DNA from: an uncultured Lactobacillus sp.
GTDB lineage: Bacteria; Bacillota; Bacilli; Lactobacillales; Lactobacillaceae
NCBI GenBank assembly: GCA_910587695.1
Contig: CAJUNC010000010.1
Span: 27,411-91,410 of the forward strand
Length of the DNA: 64,000 nt
Reading direction: 5' to 3'
Shown here piece after piece: positions 48,138 through 56,470 of this stretch (positions within the stretch are counted from its first letter, which is position 1; each line of letters begins with the position of its first letter). Both the position numbers and the translations under genes were made by a program. The notes under the pieces were generated by a model, which searched no databases, was not told where the DNA came from, and saw only the letters and a program-made list of their open reading frames with translations.

Positions 48138-49892
48138 TCACCCAAAGATCGCAAAACCATGCTTACCTAACTGATCTTGCACCAAATTTTGTGCTAATAA
48201 TGGTGTCTTTTGTGTTACTTTTAGTGGTTTTTCACCTAAGTTAAAGATTGCACAGATCTGTTGCTCTCCTTTACTTCGGATCAGTTTTAACGTTTGGTTA
48301 TCATCATCAACTTGCCAAGTATAAGTTCCATAGCTAAAGATTCGATGATAGTCTTTGCGTAATTTGATCAATTCCTTGGTAAAGGCGAGCATCTTTTGAT
48401 CTTGCTTGTCTTTATCCCAGATCATACAAGCCCGACATCCTGGATCATTGTCTCCAGCCATCCCGACTTCTGTACCATAATAGATACATGGCGAACCAAT
48501 TTGTAAAAACATCAGCGTTAGCGTCAGGCGCATCAGATCCTTATCACCTTGGCAAAGCGTCAACAACCGAGCTGTATCATGCGTATCCATCGAATTTAAC
48601 ATCACTTGATTTGTCGGCATACGATAGAGCATCAATTGTTCGTTCAAACGCGAGACCATCTCACTAAGACTGATCTTTTTAGCTACTATTCCATCATTTA
48701 AAGTTTCTGTAAATGGATAATTCATCGCACCGTCAAATTCATGTTGGTTGACCCAACTTTGCGCATTATGCCAAACTTCACCTAAAACATAAAAATCGCG
48801 TTTTAAATAGTGTGTCAAAGAGTAAAAATGTCGCCAAAAGTGATGATCGATCTCATTTGCCACATCTAGACGCCAAGCATCAATATTGAATTGTTTGATC
48901 CAATATGCTGCGATCTCATGCAGATAATTTTGTACTTCACGCGAAGCCGTATTCAGTTTCGGCATGTGCGGTGTGTTTGCAAAGACTTCATAAGTCAGAT
49001 CACGCGCAAATTCATCATTATCCGTCTTAGTATAGCTGACTGGAAACTCATTGATATGAAACCACGATGCAAAACGGGACTCTTGCCCATGTTCGATCAC
49101 ATCTTGCCACTGCATCGAAAAATCACCCAAATGGTTAAAAACAGCATCCAACATGACTTTCATCCCACGTTTATGTGCTTCATCGACTAAACGTTTAAAC
49201 GTCTTTTTATCTCCAAAATGAGGATCGATCGTAAAGTAATCGATCGTGTCATATTTATGGTTAGAATGCGCTGTAAAGATCGGACAAAGATACAATCCCG
49301 TGATCCCTAGATCTTTTAAGTAGTCTAAATGATCGATGATCCCTTTTAGATCGCCCCCAAAGAAATTGTCGCGTGAAGGCTCGCTACTTCCCCAAGGTAA
49401 AGTCCCTTTTGGATCGTTGGACTTATCTCCGTTAGCGAATCTTTCCGGAAAGATCTGATACCAGACAGTTTCTTTGACCCATTCAGGTGGATCGATCCGA
49501 TCGATCTCGTGAAGATACGGCATCCGAAAACAAGTCAACTCCGCGATACTTTCTTTAGTCGCTAAGACTAGCTTTCGATCATCATAGAGCCACTTTGTCC
49601 CTTTTTGATCCGTGATCAAAAAAGCATATTGCAAACGATGCAACGGCAAAGTGACTTGTGCTAGATAATAGTCATGGAGCTTAGTGATAAAACTTCTATC
49701 CATGTCGATCGTCTCATATTCCCAAGTTCCTTCATCTTTTTCGTTGACTTTAGTACCGTAAGGGTCGCCGTACAACAACTCTACTTTAGATACATCGTCA
49801 TGTTTGACTTTTAAGCGGATCTCAAAAGCCCCATTTTCTCTTAAGTACGCCATTTCACTATCAGGCCGGTGATAAACTGCTGCAATATCCAT
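48138..49892 (-). CDS. GH13 cyclomaltodextrinase/neopullulanase/maltogenic amylase
   Basis: Cytoplasmic maltodextrin-degrading enzyme of GH13_20, 584 residues. The CBM34-like N-terminal domain covers about 1-125 (IAAVYHRPDSEMAYLRENG). In the barrel all four conserved regions are intact: DAVFNH, AWRLDVANE (nucleophile Asp), LGEVWHNAQ (acid/base Glu) and SMDTHDTARL. There is no signal peptide. It hydrolyses cyclodextrins, maltodextrins or pullulan to maltose/panose. It starts after GAGGAAT and lies 16 bp downstream of the oligo-1,6-glucosidase gene, so the two form an operon in what was a maltodextrin-utilisation locus. Confidence 0.92.
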   Translation of the reverse strand: MDIAAVYHRPDSEMAYLRENGAFEIRLKVKHDDVSKVELLYGDPYGTKVNEKDEGTWEYETIDMDRSFITKLHDYYLAQVTLPLHRLQYAFLITDQKGTKWLYDDRKLVLATKESIAELTCFRMPYLHEIDRIDPPEWVKETVWYQIFPERFANGDKSNDPKGTLPWGSSEPSRDNFFGGDLKGIIDHLDYLKDLGITGLYLCPIFTAHSNHKYDTIDYFTIDPHFGDKKTFKRLVDEAHKRGMKVMLDAVFNHLGDFSMQWQDVIEHGQESRFASWFHINEFPVSYTKTDNDEFARDLTYEVFANTPHMPKLNTASREVQNYLHEIAAYWIKQFNIDAWRLDVANEIDHHFWRHFYSLTHYLKRDFYVLGEVWHNAQSWVNQHEFDGAMNYPFTETLNDGIVAKKISLSEMVSRLNEQLMLYRMPTNQVMLNSMDTHDTARLLTLCQGDKDLMRLTLTLMFLQIGSPCIYYGTEVGMAGDNDPGCRACMIWDKDKQDQKMLAFTKELIKLRKDYHRIFSYGTYTWQVDDDNQTLKLIRSKGEQQICAIFNLGEKPLKVTQKTPLLAQNLVQDQLGKHGFAIFG

Positions 49893-49908
49893 TATATTCC
49901 TCTTTTCT

Positions 49909-51567
49909 TTATCTCTCTAAAACTATCGCCCCATACGAAGCCAGCTGGACTTTTTGCCCTAAAACTTTAGCATTTTGTCCCAATAAAACTTTGGTAAGAT
50001 CACCACAAGGATAGCTCTGTTCGTCTGCACTTAGATTACAGATGACTAACGCTTGCTTGTTCTTTGATATCCGACGGTAAACATATAGCTTAGAACTGGT
50101 ATTTTCTAAGATAAACCGCCCCTTTATAAATAACTCTTGGTGCTTTAAGCGTAAAAGTTGGCGATAATAATTCAACGGGCTCTTCTGGTCGCTTTCTTGT
50201 TTTGCTATATTGGTCTTTTGCAAGACTTTTGAATACTTCCACGGCTCAACTGTGGAAAAGCCTTGATAAGCTGTTTCATCAAACGGCATCGGTAACCGCG
50301 CTGCCATCTTATGTGCTTGACTAGCACTTTCTAAGATCTCGTTCTCACTCCAACCCTTAGCACGTGCCTTATTAGCAAAATCGATGATCTGCGGATCCTC
50401 AAAAGCTTTTAAAGTCGGCAAAGTTTGAGACATTAAGCCCAGCTCTTCACCATAGTAGATACACGGGATCCCCCGCTGTAAATACATCAAAGTCGCTAAC
50501 ATCTTCGCACAGGCACTGTGTTCTTTTGGCGGAGCAAAGCGACTCAAGATCCGTGGCATATCGTGATTGCTCCAATATAGTGTCGGATAACTCACACCTT
50601 CAAGCCGCTTTTGCCATTCGAGCATGTTATATTTGAAGCTGGGAATATCTAACTTCACAGGCTGTCCGATCTGAGGCAGATCAGGTTCTACTTGGCTTTT
50701 ATCTTCGGCAAAATAGCGAAAAGTCACGACTGTATCACAACTCTTATCTGCTGGGGTCGTATAATCTACTGCTAGATCGATATCAGCACTGGCTGCTTCA
50801 CCTAAGATAAAGATATCGGGCTTTAACTGCCGCAATTGGCTGATAAACTCTTGCAAATAGGTCCTCACTTGCGGTAAGTTGGCATAAAACATCTCAGCGA
50901 TCTGCGGTTTATCTGATGAAGTCAACATATCTTGTTCAAAATCTGCCTTGGCAATATGGATAAATGCATCCAATCTGAAGCCATCGACCCCATGATCGAG
51001 CCAAAACTTAGCGATCTTTAACATCTCGACTCGAACTTTTGGCTCTGCCCAGTTTAGATCGGGCATTTCCTTTGCAAAAAGATGAAAATAATAATTATCC
51101 GCATCTAGCGGATCTTGTTGCCAGACACTCCCACCAAAAAATGAGCCCCAATTATTCGGCGGACCGCCGTCTTTGCCTTTGTGAAAGAGATAACAGTTGC
51201 GAAACTCACTCTCCTTATCGTGTAACGCTGCTTGAAACCACGGATGCTTCTCTGAAGTATGGTTCAACACAAAATCCAAAATTATCTCTAAACCTAAAGC
51301 ATGGGCCTTGGCTACCAGTTCATCAAAATCCGCTAAAGTACCGAGTTTTTCATCGATCTGATAGTAATCAGCAACATCGTAACCGTTATCAATTTGGGGT
51401 GACACATAGATCGGGTTGAGCCAGATGGTATTTATCCCTAACTCTTTTAGATACGCAAGCTTTTGCGTGATCCCCTTGAGATCCCCGATCCCATCATGAT
51501 CGCTATCCTTGAAACTCTTAGGATAGATCTGATAGATGATCCGATCTGCTACACTTATTGTACTCAC
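49909..51567 (-). CDS. malL: Oligo-1,6-glucosidase/alpha-glucosidase, GH13
   Basis: Alpha-glucosidase of GH13_31, 552 residues, cytoplasmic. It has IIYQIYPKSFKDSDHDGIGD at the N-terminus, DFVLNHTSEKHPWF, the nucleophile motif GFRLDAFIHIAK, the acid/base ILGEAAS, and the late Asp motif WSNHDMPRILSRF. The calcium-site DxDGIGDL loop is present. It acts on isomalto-oligosaccharides or short maltodextrins produced or imported by the locus. It starts at a GTG after AGGTGGG. First gene of the minus-strand operon under the LacI-type operators at 51625-51692. Confidence 0.9.
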   Translation of the reverse strand: MSTISVADRIIYQIYPKSFKDSDHDGIGDLKGITQKLAYLKELGINTIWLNPIYVSPQIDNGYDVADYYQIDEKLGTLADFDELVAKAHALGLEIILDFVLNHTSEKHPWFQAALHDKESEFRNCYLFHKGKDGGPPNNWGSFFGGSVWQQDPLDADNYYFHLFAKEMPDLNWAEPKVRVEMLKIAKFWLDHGVDGFRLDAFIHIAKADFEQDMLTSSDKPQIAEMFYANLPQVRTYLQEFISQLRQLKPDIFILGEAASADIDLAVDYTTPADKSCDTVVTFRYFAEDKSQVEPDLPQIGQPVKLDIPSFKYNMLEWQKRLEGVSYPTLYWSNHDMPRILSRFAPPKEHSACAKMLATLMYLQRGIPCIYYGEELGLMSQTLPTLKAFEDPQIIDFANKARAKGWSENEILESASQAHKMAARLPMPFDETAYQGFSTVEPWKYSKVLQKTNIAKQESDQKSPLNYYRQLLRLKHQELFIKGRFILENTSSKLYVYRRISKNKQALVICNLSADEQSYPCGDLTKVLLGQNAKVLGQKVQLASYGAIVLER

Positions 51568-51624
51568 ACTTTTCCCACCTTTCTGTAAAACTCACAACCT
51601 AATCTTATAAAATAATCAGACTTT

Positions 51625-51692
51625 TTGCAACCGCTTGCAAGATAATTTTTTAGATAATGTTAAATTATTTTCGTTCACGCAAGCGATTGCAA
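51625..51692. promoter_or_regulatory. Divergent mal promoters with two LacI-type (MalR) operators
   Basis: TTGCAACCGCTTGCAA (51625-51640) is a perfect LacI-type palindrome apart from the central bases. ACGCAAGCGATTGCAA (51677-51692) matches at 14 of 16. Each supplies the -35 of a promoter: leftward TTGCAA-17-TAAGAT toward malL, rightward TTGCAA-17-TAGAAT toward the malR remnant. Confidence 0.75.
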
Positions 51693-51752
51693 AATAAAAA
51701 TCAATGCCTTAGAATAAACTCTAGAAATTTTTAAGAGAAAGTAGCGATATCC

Positions 51753-51851
51753 ATGACTACCTTAAAAGACGTAGCTAAGAAAGCCAATGTTTCCCAAATG
51801 ACTGTCTCACGTGTCTTCAACCATCCCGAAACTGTTTCCGATGAATTAAAA
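51753..51851 (+). pseudogene. malR remnant: N-terminal HTH of a LacI-family regulator
   Basis: Only the first ~33 codons of a LacI-family repressor remain: TTLKDVAKKANVSQMTVSRV, followed by FNHPETVSDELK. The whole effector-binding domain is missing, and the frame runs directly into permease sequence. It is next to intact MalR-type operators, so it was most likely malR. The ATG at 51753 has only a weak ribosome binding site. Confidence 0.85.
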
Positions 51852-52374
51852 GACAGCGAAGTCCAAGCCTTTACCTTAAATTTCACAGGTCCTTGGACAC
51901 TCAATAATTTTTCAGAACTCTTCAGTGATACCTTATATGGTCGTTGGTATCTAAATACCTTAGTCATCTCTTTTTTTACGATGGTGATCCAAGTAGCCGT
52001 TGTGACTTTAGCGGGTTATACCTACAGCCGTTATAACTTTGCTGGTAAAATCTGCCAAATTAGACGGTGCAGGCAACTTCACTATCTTTTGGAAGATCGT
52101 GATGCCTTTAGTCAAGCCGATGATCGCCGTTCAAGCGTTATGGGCTTTCATGGGACCTTTTGGCGATTTCATGACTGCCAAGTACTTGTTACGTGAAGAT
52201 GCTAACTTGACTGTTGCTGTTGGCTTACAACAGTTTATCCAAGATCCAAAAGATCAACAGGTCGCACTCTTTGCTGCTGGTGCGATCTTGATCGCAGTAC
52301 CGATCTGTGCTTTGTTCTTTTATCTACAAAAATACTTTGTCACTGGCTTGACTGCTGGTGGTGCCAAAGGTTAA
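51852..52374 (+). pseudogene. malG remnant: maltodextrin ABC permease with internal deletion
   Basis: After the malR fragment the frame continues with the middle of a MalG-type permease (FTLNFTGPWTLNNFSELF, GRWYLNTLVISFFTMVIQVA, TYSRYNFAGK). A second deletion of about 60 codons with a frame change follows near 52050. The sequence then resumes in another frame with AKLDGAGNFTIFWKIVMP (the EAA-loop region), WAFMGPFGDFMTAKYLL and an intact C-terminus VTGLTAGGAKG. The first membrane helices are gone. malE and malF, which normally lie between malR and malG, are absent. Confidence 0.88.
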
Positions 52375-52389
52375 AACGAGGTGTGTCTA

Positions 52390-53094
52390 ATGCGTGAATT
52401 ATTTCCGTTCAATTATTTTTATGCTCAACTAAGTCCAAAGAAGATGTTTGCTGGGCGTCATATGCTAAATTGGGCTCAAATGCTTTTAGTCTTGCTTTTC
52501 TTATTAGCTTTGAACCTATTAGCGATCCCCTTTTATTTTCAAAAGCAAACAACAGTTGAGCTTAAAAACTATCTACCTCAAGTAACAGAGCTTTTGCAAG
52601 ATAAAAAACTCCAACAAGTAGCACACCAAACTCCATTTAAAAATGGTAGTTATTCATTTTCTCAAAAAGAGATCATCTTTGAAAAGCAAAATAAATTGAT
52701 CGCTTTGGACGAAACGACAGCTAAAGCCAAAAAATATGCCGTAGCTATCGTTTTACAACCACAGTCTTTTATCTTACATGAAGGTAGTCAGACTTATCGT
52801 GTCTTTTATCCAAGACATTTTCCACCTAATGAGGGAAATATTGCTACTCAACTCACTAAGAGTTGGTATCAACAAAATAAAGCCGCGCTCACCTTCGCGA
52901 TGATGTCACTTGTCTTAACGATCATGTTGGTGACCGATCTGATCTTTATCTTAGGGGGAGCTTTCTTTTTATGGCTCACCCGTAACAGTCCTTTGACTGA
53001 TATCACGACTTTTAAAGAAGCGACTAATTTGATACTAAACATCCTAGGCCCAGCAAGTTTGCTTTCCGCTTTTTTTGGGGTTTATCTCATTTAA
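52390..53094 (+). CDS. DUF1189 membrane protein (MalA-like), 3' end frameshifted
   Basis: A DUF1189-family membrane protein found at the end of maltodextrin ABC operons of lactic acid bacteria. As read, it has 234 residues: LFPFNYFYAQLSPKKMF at the N-terminus, a helix at about 23-48, an extracellular loop of about 100 residues, and three further helices. It stops at GVYLI. Removing one T from the T7 run at 53070-53076 restores FLGFISFNIASLMLLQTFVL and a terminal helix ending THFKDQ at 53182. So the gene is probably 52390-53182 with a one-base indel. It starts after ACGAGGTG. Function unknown. Confidence 0.75.
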   Translation: MRELFPFNYFYAQLSPKKMFAGRHMLNWAQMLLVLLFLLALNLLAIPFYFQKQTTVELKNYLPQVTELLQDKKLQQVAHQTPFKNGSYSFSQKEIIFEKQNKLIALDETTAKAKKYAVAIVLQPQSFILHEGSQTYRVFYPRHFPPNEGNIATQLTKSWYQQNKAALTFAMMSLVLTIMLVTDLIFILGGAFFLWLTRNSPLTDITTFKEATNLILNILGPASLLSAFFGVYLI

Positions 53095-53184
53095 CATCGC
53101 TAGTCTCATGTTACTACAAACATTTGTGTTAGCCTTGTTATTTATTCTCATTTACGCTCAGACACACTTTAAAGACCAATAAAA

Positions 53185-53220
53185 AGAGGCATCAGACCTG
53201 TGATATGGTTTGGTGCCTCT
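53185..53220. terminator. Terminator between the mal remnant and the nitrilase gene
   Basis: AGAGGCATCAGACC and GGTTTGGTGCCTCT pair. On the minus strand the stem is followed by TTTTTATT. Confidence 0.75.
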
Positions 53221-53228
53221 AATATTAA

Positions 53229-53984
53229 TCAAACATATTTGCATACTGTTCCATTCTTCTGTATTTGTGAGATCAATAGTCCTTCTTTACATTCAGCTAG
53301 TTTCATATATATGTGGCCAGTTTTATCATAAAAAGAAGAATTACCACAAGAGAGCCATTTACCAGTCTTATCAGCGTAATTTACGACAGCTGATAAAATA
53401 TCATACTTACTACTTATTTGACTAAAATTGCGTTCCATCTCCTTTTTCCCTTCCCCTCTGCTATATAAAGAACTCCCTATAAACATATCTATTCCTCTAT
53501 CTTTTAAAGCTGTTATATGCTCTGAGTGGGCAGAATCAAAACAGATCCCTATGCCTATACGGAATCCCTTAATGGTGATCAACTTTGCTACCGTCCCTGG
53601 CGTAAAGAACTCACTTTCCATACCATATAAATAATTTTTTGAAATTATCTCTTCTATATTCCCTTCACAGTTAATATACAGAGCAGAAATATAAACTTTA
53701 TTTTGAATCCTAAGAGGCAACCCTATTAAAAAAGAAATGTCATTTCTTTTAGCCATTTGACAAAGAGATAAAATACGTTCGTCATTAATTTCCAAAATAT
53801 TATTTTTTTCCATAATGTACGGCAAATCATATCCTGTTAAAAATAGCTCTGGAAAGACCAAGAAATCAACTTTTTTCTGGGATGCTTTTTTTACTATTTC
53901 TTCAATTTTTGACATTGTTCTATTTATATGGTTTAAGTCATTATCAAATTGGGCTAAAGCTATTTTTATTATTTGATCACACAT
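53229..53984 (-). CDS. Carbon-nitrogen hydrolase (nitrilase superfamily)
   Basis: A 251-residue amidase/nitrilase-superfamily protein, cytoplasmic. The Glu-Lys-Cys triad is visible: Glu near 46 in LVFPELFLTGYDLP, Lys near 117 in IISKNYLYGMESEFFTPG, and Cys near 149 in GIGICFDSAHSEH. The substrate is not predictable; relatives include omega-amidases and N-carbamoyl-amide hydrolases. It is strongly AT-rich and uses ATA, AGA and TTA codons more than its neighbours, which suggests recent acquisition. It starts after AAAGGAAT. It stands alone between hairpins. Confidence 0.85.
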   Translation of the reverse strand: MCDQIIKIALAQFDNDLNHINRTMSKIEEIVKKASQKKVDFLVFPELFLTGYDLPYIMEKNNILEINDERILSLCQMAKRNDISFLIGLPLRIQNKVYISALYINCEGNIEEIISKNYLYGMESEFFTPGTVAKLITIKGFRIGIGICFDSAHSEHITALKDRGIDMFIGSSLYSRGEGKKEMERNFSQISSKYDILSAVVNYADKTGKWLSCGNSSFYDKTGHIYMKLAECKEGLLISQIQKNGTVCKYV

Positions 53985-54066
53985 ATCAATATTCCTTTAT
54001 TCTATAATATCTTTAAATATTTCAGGATTTGTTAAATTATAGTAATGTCCACCTGTTTAACACTTT

Positions 54067-54099
54067 CTAGTATGGTTGAAAACTCTATACTAGTTTTTT
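54067..54099 (+). terminator. Orphan terminator-like hairpin
   Basis: CTAGTAT and ATACTAG around a 13-base loop are followed by TTTTTT on the plus strand. No plus-strand gene ends here, so it may be a relic. Confidence 0.5.
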
Positions 54100-54103
54100 C
54101 GTA

Positions 54104-54138
54104 AAAAACACTTCCCACATTTCTATAGGAAGTGTTTT
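54104..54138 (-). terminator. Terminator of the DUF975 gene
   Basis: AAAACACTTCC and GGAAGTGTTTT form an 11-bp stem; the minus-strand continuation is TTTTTT. Confidence 0.8.
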
Positions 54139-54206
54139 AAGGATCATCCATATCAGTTGACAGACACCCGATAAAATATCACCGAGCGTATTTTTCTCAT
54201 TTAGGC

Positions 54207-54935
54207 TTAACCGCGATAATTGATGAATTTATCGCCAGCTAAGTTCTTGTAGTATGCACTCATTGTTGTTTGGTAGTATGGGTAGACCCAGATAGCTGCA
54301 ATACCTGCTGTTACCGCCACAAGCAACCACCAACCGATAAAGCTCAACTGCAAGACAAACATCTCAAACTTGTGACCATTCATCAATTCACGACTGAGCG
54401 TGATGTAGTCGAGGTAGTTCAAGCTGTTATTTTCATTATCTTTATTTACATCTTTGTAGATATAATATGTTTGAGAATATGAGTAAGCTTTGATCCACCC
54501 TGGGATCACAAAGAGTAACGACCACAGAAACTTAAAGATCGTTTGTAGGATATAAAGAACTAATACCGGTACGAAATATTTCTTTGAAAAGATCGAAAAC
54601 ATACCACGTACAGGACTAAAATCGCTATTCTTAGTCCGTAACCAATCAAGTGTCGTATAAGCGATACCTGTTGTGATCAAAACCCCGATCACCCCACCGA
54701 TAATTGAGCCCCCGCCATTACCTGTACTACTATTTACAGTCTCATTGACAGTAGATCCGTTTCCAGAAAAGGCACCACTGTTGAACAAAAATACGATCAC
54801 CGCAACTAAGAGCCCAAGGATAAGGCCTATAAAAACTGTCCCTAAAAGCGGAATAATGTTCAATAAAATAGCTTTTCCCCAGTTACCAGCAAGCAACTCG
54901 CGCGCTTCAGCTTTAAGTTCGCCTCTAGTTTTCAT
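54207..54935 (-). CDS. DUF975 family membrane protein
   Basis: A 242-residue membrane protein of the DUF975 family, with about six hydrophobic helices. Characteristic features are the N-terminal KTRGELKAEARELLAGNWGKAI, the interior LDWLRTKNSDFSPVRGMFSIF, and LSRELMNGHKFEMFVLQLSFIGWW. A glycine/serine/asparagine-rich loop (GSTVNETVNSSTGNGGGS) lies between the first helix and the second. Function unknown; family members are common in Firmicutes and often stand alone. It starts after TAGGAGG. Confidence 0.88.
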   Translation of the reverse strand: MKTRGELKAEARELLAGNWGKAILLNIIPLLGTVFIGLILGLLVAVIVFLFNSGAFSGNGSTVNETVNSSTGNGGGSIIGGVIGVLITTGIAYTTLDWLRTKNSDFSPVRGMFSIFSKKYFVPVLVLYILQTIFKFLWSLLFVIPGWIKAYSYSQTYYIYKDVNKDNENNSLNYLDYITLSRELMNGHKFEMFVLQLSFIGWWLLVAVTAGIAAIWVYPYYQTTMSAYYKNLAGDKFINYRG

Positions 54936-55005
54936 TAGAAAAAACCTCCTAAATTATTTTATGCTTACCATTATAATACAATTTTAACGTAAACAGCAAT
55001 AAAAA

Positions 55006-56196
55006 CTATTGGTCACGACCTTTTAACTTTTTTTGCCGACTTATTTGCCAAGTATACCAGCCAAATGTGATCAAAAATCCAAGTAGAGCTCCACTTCCCC
55101 AAGCTATGGCTAAACCAAAATGATCTGCCAAAAAGCCATTCAGGGCTAAAGCTAGCGTAGTTACTAAGGCTTCTAATGTATTATTGACCGAGACCCACGT
55201 CGTACGCAGGTCATCGGTGATCTTTTCATGTAATAACTTAGTCTGCAATACCTCGGCTGAGGCACATAAAGCAACATGGAGCCACATAAAAATGAGCGCC
55301 CAATAATAAGAGCTACATACCATTATCCAAACACTGATACAAAGAGCTAACACATGTGCTAAAAAAAGCTTTTCTGCTTGCAACCGAATTTTGATCAAGA
55401 AATCAAACAGCATTGCTCCTAAAATAGCGCACACATTGATCCCTACCAAGATCGCTCCTGTTTTGATCTTAGTTCCATGTTGAAAATAAAGTTGCCACTG
55501 ATTATACGGTCCAACTGTTACAAAAGTTAATGGTAAAAATAAGACAAGTGTCTCAAATAACGGGCGCTTTTTTTGCCAAACATTCCGGTCAAATTTAACT
55601 ATCTTTTTGCGTGGTCTAAGCTCTAGATCAAAACGGGTCAAACTTAGAGCTAAGATCCCTGTAACATATAAGATACATGCGCCACAGATCAAGGGTGCTC
55701 TCAGTTCAAAATTACCCAAAAAATCCGCTCCAAAATAGCCACCGATAAAGCTTATCAAGCTAACTAACATATAATTATGTGAAAACAATTTGTTTTGATC
55801 AAGATCTGTCTTTTTGGTTTTCTCAACGATCCAAGCAGTTAAAGTTCCTGAATAAAACGAATCACCTACTGCCGTTAAAATTGCACTTAGTACTAAAATC
55901 GTCAAATTATGCTCAAAGAGTGCTAAAAACAATAAGCCACTCCCACGAAATAGGGAACTTAAAAATGTCAATTTCAAAGCACCAAACATGTCTGCGAGAA
56001 AACCAGATGGGATCTCAGTCAAACATGTGATCAGCCAAAAAAGAGACAAAAATAAATTGATCTGTCCATAACTATATCCAACTTGTTTCATATAAAGATA
56101 GATCGTTCCAGCCCATAAGCTTAGCCCTAAAGCATACAGTGCTGAAAGTCCCTGATAGCTCAAAATATCATATCTAACCGTGTTATTATTTCGCAT
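55006..56196 (-). CDS. Major facilitator superfamily transporter
   Basis: A 396-residue transporter with twelve hydrophobic segments. The MFS motif A-like sequence ADMFGALKLTFLSSLFRG is near residue 65, after LTEIPSGFL. The loop between the two six-helix halves is basic (LELRPRKKIVKFDRNVWQKK). It resembles multidrug-type exporters found singly in lactobacilli; the substrate is unknown. It starts after AAGGGAGAG. A degraded copy of part of its 5' coding sequence lies just upstream at 56347-56408. Confidence 0.85.
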   Translation of the reverse strand: MRNNNTVRYDILSYQGLSALYALGLSLWAGTIYLYMKQVGYSYGQINLFLSLFWLITCLTEIPSGFLADMFGALKLTFLSSLFRGSGLLFLALFEHNLTILVLSAILTAVGDSFYSGTLTAWIVEKTKKTDLDQNKLFSHNYMLVSLISFIGGYFGADFLGNFELRAPLICGACILYVTGILALSLTRFDLELRPRKKIVKFDRNVWQKKRPLFETLVLFLPLTFVTVGPYNQWQLYFQHGTKIKTGAILVGINVCAILGAMLFDFLIKIRLQAEKLFLAHVLALCISVWIMVCSSYYWALIFMWLHVALCASAEVLQTKLLHEKITDDLRTTWVSVNNTLEALVTTLALALNGFLADHFGLAIAWGSGALLGFLITFGWYTWQISRQKKLKGRDQ

Positions 56197-56346
56197 AGAC
56201 TCTCTCCCTTAAGCATCCCCATGTAGCCTCTGATAAGGCTGAATATACGCCTCATTTTTAGAAATGTAAATCAAAATATCAAATTCAAATAAATAACGCC
56301 GTACATAACAGGTAGAGTAACCACGAAAAAAACAGATAGAACCTCT

Positions 56347-56408
56347 GTCAAACATGTGATCAGCCAAAAATAAATTGATCTGTTCCTAGCTATAGCTCAT
56401 ATAAAAAA
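56347..56408. repeat. Degraded partial copy of the MFS gene
   Basis: Positions 56347-56369 repeat 23 bases of the MFS coding sequence at 56018-56040 without mismatch. After a small gap, ATAAATTGATCTGT is shared again, and then CTATA and TCATATAA. The order is the same with deletions between, so it is a decayed direct duplicate in the 274-bp gap before scrA. Confidence 0.75.
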
Positions 56409-56459
56409 TGGTCTAGTCACCATGAGATAAAATATACTCATGGTAGCTAGACCATTTTT
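56404..56459. terminator. Terminator downstream of scrA
   Basis: TGGTCTAGTCACCATGAG and CTCATGGTAGCTAGACCA pair with one mismatch, flanked by A- and T-runs. It works for the scrA transcript (-) and possibly both ways. Confidence 0.88.
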
Positions 56460-56470
56460 AAATACTTATT

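Noticed and set aside
53108..53182. A separate 24-residue small membrane protein
   Set aside because: It reads continuously in frame with a frameshifted extension of the DUF1189 gene and has no ribosome binding site, so it is the missing last helix of that protein.
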